Of a stretch of DNA of 64,000 nt, positions 54,717 through 64,000 are shown piece by piece. A model generated the notes under the pieces. That model was given only the letters and a program-made list of their open reading frames with translations. It was not told the origin of the DNA and searched no databases. The position numbers were made by a program, and so were the translations under genes. Numbering within the stretch: position 1 is the first letter of the stretch; every line of letters begins with the position of its first letter. Origin of the DNA: Bradysia coprophila (lineage: Eukaryota; Arthropoda; Insecta; Diptera; Sciaridae); contig NW_023503307.1 of assembly GCF_014529535.1 (NCBI RefSeq), positions 2,473,739 to 2,537,738 on the forward strand. The letters are read 5' to 3'.

Positions 54717-56120
54717 CTCTTGACGTTCAATGTTAATTCGATATTTCAATCAAAGTAAAGTAGTAACTTCAGTGCTGGAAATATTGTTGTTATATCGTAG
54801 TAATTTCTTCAATTTGTAGTAAGTTGTGTGTTTATACACGCATGGACCATGCGTTCCATTGAGAAGTGAAGAATTTTTATGCATCCTTCCAGTCTAAGGA
54901 AGATGTAGCGTGTAAAAAGTCCAAGGCAGTCTATCCCACGATGCGATGGAATGCTCGACTTGACTTGACTTGAGTAACCAAAACGTGCTACTGTGAGCGC
55001 TCCAATAAGAACATTGAACGTGAGAACTTTGGCACGATTGTGAGTCATGCCCTAATCCCCGTTTTTCGTTCTCCTTGATAATATTCAAAGCACACATGTG
55101 TGCACATCAATAAGTCTTTACTTCATAATTTTCACCTCACTCCTCTTGACATTATGTGTGTTCTGAATGATATAATATGATGGTGTAAGTCAACTTTCAA
55201 GAACGAAAAGACCAAAACATTCAGTAGTGATTAAACTTATGACTTTGGGTACTTACGGTCTAACACATTTTCTAGATCCAAAAACAACATTTTTGTATAC
55301 ATTTTCTACTCCGAAGGTATAGAAATACAACCGTGCCTATTTCAACAATCTAAAATTATTTACATTAAAATTGCATTGTCATACATCAGGTCCCCAAAAC
55401 CATCGTTACATACAGTATTCCAGAAAATGGTCCTCAAAACACCAATTGCTACGATGGTTTTCATACTATGTAATGTTTACATGCGACATATGGTAACTTA
55501 TTGTAGTTTAAAAACGAGCAATACCAGAAAAGAAGAGCATCAACTCTATAAAATAGAAATAAACAAAAATGAAAACATGACTGTATTGGAAAAAGCAACC
55601 CCAAGACAACATATAAATCATAGAAAGAAAGGCCCAAATATAATTGTGTGCGATAACTAACACTCGCATAGTAGCGGCACCAACCGGCCGAGCTGCATGT
55701 AAAGATCCAACGGCCCTCGGGCTTGATCGTCTAGTACATTAATATTGGACCTAGCCTCATTAGCTGAAATTTAGAAGCTGGAAGAGACTCGTCTAAATTT
55801 AGAGATGACAATTTTCTGGAAGGTGGTTGTATCCCTGGAGACTCAAGGGAAGTATATTTGGTAATAGTATATTTGGGACACTCCATCAATATAAATAATT
55901 ATCAAATGTACCATCCACTCCTGAACGAGTCTCCACAAGGTTCTATTACACCCATGGGACCATTTCTATTAGAATTAGAATCTACCGATTGCGACACCAA
56001 TAAGTTCTCCAGCAACTCCATTCAACTGCGTGTATTATCGCTTGGATTTTATATTATTGAACATTTAAGAATGTTCAGAAGTTAGTCGATGTCACCGGAG
56101 ACCACTCCATCAGATTAAAA
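54717..56120. other. Intergenic, no gene assigned
   Basis: Frames of 75-95 codons on both strands (for example plus 55376-55660) lack domains, splice context and coding-like composition. Short matches to retroelement-like sequence could not be substantiated. Confidence 0.45.
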
Positions 56121-56406
56121 TATAAATAAAGTTGAAGAATTATAATTCGATCGATTCTATTGATTTTTAAATAATTGTAGTTTTTCAAGAAATCATTTCG
56201 AAAACATTACAGTATAAAAGCTTACACATGCGCATTAGAGCTGTTTACTCGCGGTATACCTGCGGGTAATCCGTTCAAATGCACAAGTCTAAGCTTTTAT
56301 ACTGTAATGTTTTCGAAATGATTTCTTCGAAAACTACAATTATTTAAAAATGAATTAAATGAGTAGAATCGATCAAATTATAATGCTCCGACTTTATTAT
56401 TCATAT
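56121..56406. repeat. Long palindrome, arms of about 105 bp
   Basis: ttttcaagaaatcatttcga...aacattacagtataaaagctta (56180-56224) is mirrored by taagcttttatactgtaatg...gaaatgatttcttcgaaaac (56290-56334). Weaker pairing extends outward through aataattgtag, cgatcgattct and ttataatt to about 56121 and 56406. The loop of about 65 bp is more GC-rich (ctcgcggtatacctgcgggt). Confidence 0.82.
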
Positions 56407-57480
56407 AATAAGCAAACGTAAACTTATCCGCCTTTTGCTATAACCCCATCCATCAACTATATTTCGTTATGTTTCGTTGAAAATTTTTTCAGCCTTCACA
56501 GCTTTACTATTATATTTCATCTTTCTTTGACCTATTTTTTTTTTGACCCAAAGGATGTGCCAAACGTATTTCCATAAACGGTAAAATGTGTGTCAGGGTC
56601 AATCATTGAAAACATGTCGACAATATTTATAACGTCGACAGTACATAGAAAAAGAAAATATTTTTTTATTGAAAACATTTTATCTATAAAACACATATGC
56701 AACATTGATGAAGATGTCATCTTATCTTGTAGCAAGTTTCGATTTATTGCCAATAGAACTCAAGTGGCTACCTGAATGAAAATGTATTGATTGTATTATT
56801 GAAATACGTTATTGGGAACAACGTAATTTAATATAAAATTTCCGAAATTCTAGGAATTAGTTTATTACCGGCTCGTGCAAAGGTTCATGTTGTTAATGAA
56901 ACTTCTCTGCAAAATTATGATCAAAGGCACTCGTTGAGATAAACCACGGTTGTTACTGCTGTAATTGTTATATGACTCATTGCCTATTTTAAGGGATTTA
57001 AAAATGTAAAAATTATTCCATTCCATTCTCGATCCAAAGACCACTTATCGAAATGTATGATTTTATGATTTTTCCAGCTGTGCTTGCTGTCTTCGAACCA
57101 TTTTTACCATAACGTAAATAGGTCATTCATAGATATCGCATCGCCTCGTTATCAGTGGAGTTATTTATATCATAGATAACTCCGAAAACAAAAAAACAAT
57201 CAATGCGTATGACCTATTCTCAATTTGTGGGGTATGATTCGGACGGAAACATTGGAGAACATGAGATTACGTAGGTTCTGAGTTCATTTATGATTTTATT
57301 TTTAAAGCAACAATGAAACAGGAAGAGTTCTATGCTAATTAGAAGATGCTGACCATCGCCGAGATCAAATACTATAACAAGTTCTGTGTGAAACAGAACT
57401 TTACACGTTGGAGAAGGGATAGTAGAAACAACAACAAATATCGGACGCATTTTATAGTTAACTCTTTTGATACCGGCCCA

Positions 57481-57674
57481 GGGTCTATTTTAAGGGAATT
57501 ATTTCCCTAAAATTCCTCGATTTCTTAGTGTTTTGGCTTATTTACTTCCATGACCACATATTGAAGATTCTCAAGATCCACAAACAAATAAAATTTTTGA
57601 ATTTTCGGGAATTTTGAGGAATCATAGGGATTTTTAAACAATTAAGGAAAATATTATTCCCTGAAATAGGCCCT
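57481..57674. mobile_element. MITE-like element with agggtctatttt ends
   Basis: agggtctattttaagggaat (57481) pairs with the right end attccctgaaataggccct (57656-57674) with few mismatches. Length is 194 bp; no target duplication could be fixed. Confidence 0.65.
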
Positions 57675-57762
57675 ATAGTCAGTGTTATAAACTATCATGT
57701 TGTGCTACTAGATGAAAATGTGCATATAATACAAATGTGAGTTTGGTTTCATCTTACTCAAC

Positions 57763-58068
57763 TAGAGATGGGAGGCGCTCTATATTATCGATAATACCAA
57801 TCGATACATATCGATAATTATCAAAATATCGATTTTTCGATACTAATTTTCAAAATTTCAATACTTTGTTAAAAAGCTGAGAATTCACAAATTTACACAT
57901 AGATTTGTAAAACAGTGCGTCGTTTTCTTGCCTAAATATTGGTATTTGTCGAAATATCCATATCTTGATATTTAGCAAAAATCAATTATTATCGATTATT
58001 GATAATGATTTGATAATATCAAGATAAAAATACCTATCGATTATCAAAATCAATATCGCCCATCCCTA
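57763..58068. mobile_element. hAT-like MITE with 8-bp target duplication
   Basis: tagagatgggaggcg (57763) and its counterpart cgcccatcccta (58057-58068) are terminal inverted repeats. tactcaac occurs directly on both sides (57755-57762 and 58069-58076). TAGAGATGGG ends are seen in hAT elements. The 306-bp interior is rich in tatcgat words and non-coding. Confidence 0.88.
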
Positions 58069-58139
58069 TACTCAACAATTATGAGTCAACATTCATCATT
58101 GTTAGGAAAACGTTTAGATATGATAAGTAAATAATCATA

Positions 58140-58263
58140 CAGTGAACGACATCTCAAATGTCTCACTGTCAAATTTTTCTGAGAATTTTATTGTGTCATT
58201 GCAAATTCACAATGACATTCTCTGAAAAAAATGACAGTGAGACATTTGAGACGTCGTTCACTG
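58140..58263. mobile_element. TA-flanked palindromic MITE (Tc1/mariner type)
   Basis: cagtgaacgacatctcaaat (58140) with gtctcactgtc pairs with the complement ending gagacgtcgttcactg (58248-58263); the arms are about 40 bp with two or three mismatches. TA flanks both ends (58138-58139, 58264-58265). Length is 124 bp. Confidence 0.88.
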
Positions 58264-58712
58264 TAGACACTAGACCACTCACTTTTAAATCTAGATTTAA
58301 AATGTGCCGAAAAGTTACTTAGAAACAAAATTCACATTTGCACATTTTCATCGAGTTGCATAACCACACAACATTGTGGATAATTACTTGTTATCGTACA
58401 AACAGTTGAGCGATGTAATAACGACTGAATTTGCGAGTTGGTTGACTAATTGAAAGACATCGGTTCGGGATATTTCAATGTTTTTTACCAATCGACAGCT
58501 CGAGTCATTCCGAGAAATCGTAGAACAACTTTTGCCCGTAGGTTCACTCATCTCGGTTATAGAAGGTTGAGAATAAGATATATCTTCATATTGAAAAGTT
58601 CACTCGAACCTTTGATTAATTTGCCATTTACAGTGAAATGGAAGCAAACGATTTTGCTGCAAGCACTGTGGGATACTTTACATAACCGAAGTAATAGATT
58701 GGATGGATGTTG

Positions 58713-58818
58713 AGGAATTTCGCGCCGAGTCATTCACAATGACCCACAAAGTGACATTTTCCTTATACAAATTGTGTCATTTTGTCAATTATTGTGAATG
58801 ACGCGGCGCGAAATTCCT
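58713..58818. mobile_element. Palindromic MITE with aggaatttcgcgcc ends
   Basis: aggaatttcgcgccgagtca (58713) with ttcacaat pairs with attgtgaatgacgcggcgcg then aaattcct (58791-58818), arms 28 bp with one or two differences. Length is 106 bp. A target duplication was not evident. Confidence 0.8.
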
Positions 58819-61158
58819 AGCAATGGTTGTGCCACGGTACGACTGGCGTTTCTAAAAGGTTAAATGTCGTCTATTTTGGGATATATACGATAGGGCTTAG
58901 GGAGAGCTACAAAAATAAAGTTGAAAAATTAAGACAATTTACGAAAACCATCCAAATGAACCATGGTATCGTTACAATTCCACACTACACAACCAAAGTT
59001 TGTTACATGAACTCGACGTATTGATGAACTTTATTGGTACTGTTTGGTTAAGTCTTTTCCACCCTCATTTGTGGGGTAAATATTAGATACCTAATTTATT
59101 ACTTACCTGCTTCTGTCGTAATTGAAAAATCGCATTTAGAACGGTTAGTTTTTCTTAATCTTTAACGTTATCCAAATCTCACTGCGTTCGAATCAAGCAC
59201 TAAAATCCATATTTACTATCCAAATATAATAATAGTTTGACTTTAGCACAAAACAGGTATATAAAGTTTACGATCAGAGATAAATCTCGTGATACGATTA
59301 GGTTTTATGTCTCGTGATTAATCAGTCATTATGTTGACATGTTACATTAGAGCAGAGGGGACGTAATCATTAAAAATTCTGCTAAATATTCAAATTAACA
59401 TAAAGTTCCTTAAATGATTATAAATTCATGATCTGCACATGATTCTATCTGTATATCTTGCTTGGTGTTAGCGAAACAAAATGCAGATATGCTTTACCTG
59501 TAGTGTTGCTTTACCTGTAGCTTCCGCTATAATGGAATTTAGAAATGTTAAAAAGAAAAGTAGAAAGCACAGAAATCACTGCAGCGACTATTACAAGTAC
59601 ATTAGTTTGTTAGTATAACTGGTAGTTGTCTTTTTTCTTATGTTTACTATTAACGCTATCAACGCCTATTTACTTCTGTTTACTGCCAACACACCAACTG
59701 CAGTAATTTACATAAGAAATTTAAGTTTCGTATGCGCATTATTTATAGTCACTTTTCTTGAGTTACTCTCACGACCATTTCAAAAAATTATTTTTCAAAA
59801 AACTTACACTCACATCAAAATACTTAGCAATATTCGATCGACTCTCCGTTTTTCTTTCTCCCGCACGTTTTACTAGTTTCATATGTCAGTATGATTTCAG
59901 GGTAGAGTGATAAAACTGACGTAATGTGCACAGAATCTGTGACATCTTGTGAGAAATGGAACTGTTAGAGACACGTAGTTCTTGCTAACTATTTTGAGGT
60001 GAGTGTAAGTTTCTTATGCAAATTATCTATTAACCGTTTTAAGTTAAATTTTCTATGCAAATTATTCGTTAGGATTTTTTCCGATTTAGGTTTCTTATGC
60101 GATTTTTTTCCTTATTTTTTTTTCAAATTTAAGATTTTTAAATGCAAATTACGGTAGTCTAATCGACCCTGTGCTGGTATTTTTCCTCGCACTATTTCAC
60201 TCTCTATTTTGCAGAAGGTAAATTCATTATCAGTATTTCTATATTCAATAATTTCTTGCAAATTAAATATTAATGAAAATGTGTTATGTCATCGCAAGTT
60301 TACTGTAGAATTGCATTCAATATAAATTGTAGAAATTGACAATTTTTATTGATTTAAACTTTTTTCGATTCAAACACAATGCCAACTGTAGAAACTGATG
60401 TAGAAACTGTTGATTAGCAAATGAACGGAATTAATAATATTCGTAAATATTTTTCAGCAATTTCAAATTAGCATATATATAATGTGCTGAAATAAGGTGG
60501 GTTTACTTTTTCAGCACGCTATTGAATTCTTACAGAAATATTTATTGATTTAGATGATTAGTCTCCAATTTAATCACATATTCTTGCTGCTTTCGTCTGC
60601 ATCACAGTAAGATTGGATGGATATTAAAGGCAAAATAAACACAATATGTCGTTTAATCCGAAACATTATTCATGGCTCCCACAAATTTCAATTTATATCC
60701 AAAATCTAAATCATCGTACTTTTCATTTTGATAAAAAAAAAATTCAAGTACGCACTGTGCGTTTATTAGAATCAATCCAGGGATTTGTTACAGTACATAA
60801 ACATCGTCATAAGATATATTTTTTGTGATAATGATATGTACCACTTAACATACTTTTAATGTTACTTGAAAACACCCTCTTAAGCCGAAAAGTTATATTT
60901 AATCATCTCTCATGTACTTCCGAACTCTAGCATGTCGTTGTTGTATACTTGAAGTATTTTTTGCTTTTATAAATAATCAAATTTTTGCAAACAATTTCTT
61001 TTTTTCAAATTTTTTCTGCGACAAGATCAGACAACATGAAGTGGTTGGAGTTGCTGTGTCGGCTACTTTTATTAGACGAACGAATTATTAGATTTTGATT
61101 CTTAACGAAGGTGTTGCGAGTGATACATGGTGTTTGAGTCTGGGAAAAAAAAATTTTG
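58819..61158. other. Intergenic, nothing recognised
   Basis: AT-rich, with several short frames lacking any support. The region 59500-60500 has repeated ttatgcaaatta-like words but no defined repeat boundary. Confidence 0.45.
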
Positions 61159-61166
61159 TTAAGCAC

Positions 61167-61497
61167 TAGCCCTACTCACGTTAAAAAAATGTGGTTCAGA
61201 TCCTTCGGAGGAATGTCGATTTCGTTTCATTATCGGACACTAAACAATTCTCTAGAACATCATAATTGACAAAGAATTGTTTCTGAGTCGCGCAACGCAA
61301 TCGAAAATGCATGCGTTTCTATGCGTTACCATGCGTTTCTATGCGTTTTCATGTAAACTTTGAATGCGTTGCGCGACTCAGAAACAATTTTTTGTCAATT
61401 ATGATGTTCTAGAGAATTGTTTAGTGTCCGATAATGAAACGAAATCGACATTCCTCCGAACGATCTGAACCACATTTTTTTAACGTGAATAGGGCTA
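61167..61497. mobile_element. Foldback hAT-like MITE with 8-bp target duplication
   Basis: tagccctactcacgtt (61167) mirrors aacgtgaatagggcta (61482-61497); arms of about 130 bp continue through gtggttcagatc, cggaggaatgtcgatttcgt, gttctagagaa and tcagaaacaatt. ttaagcac flanks both ends (61159-61166 and 61498-61505). The centre holds four copies of an atgcgttnn(n)atg-like short repeat (61310-61352). Length is 331 bp. Confidence 0.92.
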
Positions 61498-61505
61498 TTA
61501 AGCAC

Positions 61506-62313
61506 GTCTATCACAGACAACAATCAATAGATTGAAAGAAAATCTTTTACTTCATCTGCTATAACACGTATTTCGATTAGTGAATGGAGTCGGTTTTTTC
61601 GGTGAAATTAGGTAAATGGAGCTCCAAACCTTGTTTAAACAATGTAAGTGAAGATTGAGTGTACATTTCCTGTCTCAGTTTTTCATATTAGCAATGTATA
61701 TTTTTGATACTTATCGTGTCGATTGTGTCGTCGTTGTCGATAACAGATGAAAAATATGAAAACACTTTCTTAAAAAAGGTCCAATTTTGTACGTTTTGGC
61801 ATACAGCTAATTGCTTACATATTCAATAAGAAATGACCGCAGATGACAAAGCCGTTTCTAACTGATCAAATAGTTTCTTCCAAATACCATCTAAAATCAC
61901 TTTAGTCGTTTACTTCAACTAGATGTTTTTGTAGTGGTTAACCTGGAATGATCAGATGATACGTGGACGTCTTCGTGGTCAGTTAAATATTATGAATCAC
62001 AAAGAATATTATAAAGTTTGTATTGAACCAATATAAACATTAAAATACGTAAACTTTAATAGTCAGTTCTTACGTCGTTCACCTTAGCTTACATATTAGT
62101 TGTTTTTAGAATTTTTGTTGTGATCGAGAGTTTCACTAAAGCTTTAAGTGAAATTTAAAATAGGCGGTGTAACGTTGACCTTTTACCTGTATTTGCTGCA
62201 CGAAAAGTAAAAAAACAAGAAGTTTCAAATCAACATTTTTTTGAGCCAAAACTTTTAATTTAATTACTACAGGCGGCGCTGCAAAGATATATTGAATAGT
62301 ACACTTATTATAG
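61506..62313. other. Intergenic with a dispersed-repeat fragment
   Basis: aatcttttacttcatctgct (61540) and gtcgataacagatga (61736) match words in the 17.1-17.6 kb and 19.7 kb regions. Nothing else recognised. Confidence 0.45.
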
Positions 62314-62321
62314 ATTCTAAT

Positions 62322-62522
62322 CAAGGATGTATACTTGGGGAAGTCACACAGATCGCAATTTTATTAGATACGCGAAAACACATAAAAACGAATTCATCTA
62401 CTATGAAAGTGTCAAATTTAAGAATACACCTACTACGAAAATAATGCATGAAATAGTAAAATTTTGTGTGTTCCACCCGTGTATCTGCATCTGCATTACC
62501 TCTCTGCAAGTATACACCCTTG
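62322..62522. mobile_element. hAT-like MITE, family 1 copy B, with 8-bp target duplication
   Basis: caaggatgtatacttgggga (62322) and the complement ctgcaagtatacacccttg (62504-62522) are inverted ends, with gtcacacagatcgcaatttt and attagatacgcg following as in copy A. attctaat occurs on both sides (62314-62321, 62523-62530). The 201-bp element differs clearly from copy A in the centre. Confidence 0.92.
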
Positions 62523-62599
62523 ATTCTAATATGTACACAATTCATGTATTTGGGTAATTGATTAGTCTTTCACATAACACTATCTATAACACTATCTAC

Positions 62600-63065
62600 A
62601 AAAGATGAAAAGAAACGTTTTCGAGTAAATTTTGTTAGGCTGAGGTCAATAAACACAGGAAAACGAGGCTTTTCATTTCTTGTCCCGAGTTAAATAAGGA
62701 TTTTACACCCTGAGGGCACCGAAAGTAGTGATTGAAATATGAAAAGTGTGGTTTTCGTATCATGTAGTTTTTCTTGTTTTAACCACTACTTTCGACATGT
62801 AATATTCATTACACAATTCGGGATAAAAAACAAAAGTCTCGTTTTCGTGTGTTCATTCACCGAGTTATGCTTTGCATTAACCAAATTCACACGAAGCCTC
62901 GACTCTTCAATTTTCTTCGTGTAATTATGACACGACGCCGCAGTACAACGATTGATGTATCTAGTGCGTATTATATGATGCTGAGTTGCAAAAATAAAAC
63001 GTTGAAAAGTAGAGTTTTCATGTTGATCCGAGGGCGAAGCTGAATACGAGATGGATTTACATGCC
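62600..63065. repeat. Two or more copies of the cccgagtta/gaaaagt dispersed family
   Basis: gatgaaaagaaacgttttcg, cccgagttaaataagga, ttttacaccctgagggc and atgaaaagtgtggttttcgt (62605-62760) parallel 48520-48680. A second partial copy gaaaagtagagttttcatgt, gatccgagggcgaagct and gagatggatttacatgc lies at 63004-63064, just before the retroelement fragment. Confidence 0.6.
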
Positions 63066-63760
63066 TTTGTTGATAGAATTGAATCGATCCAGAAGAAGTT
63101 TCTGATGTTCGCACTTCGGCGAAAGGTGAGGCGCGACGAAAACCAAAGACAGGAAAATTGTTTTAAACCCTCACCCTACTCGTGCTGATGATTCTCTTGT
63201 TGTTGATGATCACAGGACAAACTATGGATATCATGAACCGATAAATAACATGTGCAAAGAATTTAACCGTTTCTCACAGCTTTGGTTCCAGGGCATGCCG
63301 CGTGAATCATTCAAACCGATTGTAAAGATGTTGAAGATTCCAATCAAATTGAACGGTAAGACCAAGATATCATGATTTACACTGATATAATCTTGCAATT
63401 ATGAACCAATGGTTCTTTCTCTAATCGGTATCGATTACTCTAATCTGGTCTCACGACTTCTAAATGGTCTCACGACTTCTAAATATTAAACTCCAAGTCT
63501 CATCGACTTGTGCTAAACCGAGCCTATCTAGTCGATTGGCTCTCGCTAATCCGTTCTTTTCAAGGTCGTTGACGCAAAACGCATCTTCTTGGTCCTTATT
63601 CCTTGGTCACACGAATCAGATCTACCTGCTGCTTTTAAACGTCATGTTTTTTTTTGTGTTATATAAATCTTGTCCTTTTTATCTTGTAATGTAAACAATT
63701 GTAAATGTAAGTAGTCAGGGGGCATGTTGCCATTGATGAAATGAATAAATAAATAAATGA
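63066..63760 (+). pseudogene. 3' fragment of a Jockey/I-type non-LTR retrotransposon
   Basis: FVDRIESIQKKFLMFALRRK (63066-63125) matches the conserved RxExVQ(K/R)xFxxFAxR block near the RT C-terminus of CR1/Jockey/I-like elements. After a frame change RTNYGYHEPINNMCKEFNRF (63213-63270) gives the later NYGxxEPxxxMCxxFN block and reads on to ESFKPIVKMLKIPIKLNGK. The 3' UTR ends with ggcatgttgccattgatgaa followed by an (ataa)n-type tail, atgaataaataaataaatg at 63740-63758, as seen for I/Loa-like elements. The 5' part is missing. Confidence 0.8.
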
Positions 63761-64000
63761 AACATAAACCAATTTTCTTGTTTTGGTGTTTAATAAGCTT
63801 TCGACCCTAGGGAAAACAAAAGCATATAAAAGGCTGTTAGAACCTTAGGGCTGTAAAATATTTACTGTTTTGTAGTTTTTGTAAATGTAAAGTAAAGTTT
63901 TTATATGATTATTGACCTCAGCCTAGACTTAGATCACAAACGACAGCATAACTGATTTGTTATTCTCATATCTTTTTCTTGAAAAATATTGTCCTAAACG
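63761..64000. other. Window end, nothing recognised
   Basis: AT-rich sequence without supported features. Confidence 0.5.

Noticed and set aside
54809..55097. Minus-strand frames resembling the start of an endonuclease
   Set aside because: The resemblance is a few residues only and the remaining sequence does not match; no motif could be confirmed.

Overview
This 64 kb window looks like nuclear DNA from an insect, most likely a fly (Diptera). It is AT-rich, has GT-AG introns and long introns, and is packed with small DNA transposons and old non-LTR retrotransposon debris. I found no prokaryotic, viral or CRISPR features. The order-level placement is an inference from the genes and repeats; no species is claimed.

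Layout. 1-6.7 kb is repeats only: a near-perfect 1.08 kb hairpin at the left edge, two target-duplicated MITEs and two degenerate arrays. 6.7-11.6 kb (minus) holds the last three exons of a gene with an acidic C-terminus; its intron carries a hAT transposase fossil and several MITEs. 12-18.3 kb is palindromic repeats, one with a tRNA-like centre. 18.4-29.2 kb (plus) is a secreted proline/glutamine/threonine-rich protein of about 877 residues; its first coding exon is only the ATG, followed by a 7.5 kb intron. 32.4-34.3 kb (plus) and 38.5-49.3 kb (minus) are two SLC16 (monocarboxylate transporter-like) genes in tail-to-tail order. The second is a canonical family member of 758 residues; the first, 553 residues, has lost the signature residues. 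Between them lies a nearly intact reverse transcriptase element (34.6-37.2 kb, minus) with a restriction-like endonuclease-type C-terminus and one in-frame stop. Intron 1 of the canonical SLC16 gene contains an older, frameshifted relative of that element and an RTE-like remnant. 52-53 kb has an RNase H retrotransposon remnant. 54.2-54.6 kb is a small two-exon gene of 121 residues. 56-64 kb is again MITEs, three of them hAT-like with perfect 8-bp target duplications, ending in a 3' fragment of a non-LTR element.

The host genes do not form an evident pathway. The most noteworthy items are the diverged SLC16 paralogue, the RT plus PD-(D/E)XK-like element with two different copies here, and two foldback elements that carry tRNA-like (Pol III box A/B) sequences in their centres. 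All exon structures come from reading splice sites and reading frames by eye; no searches were run.
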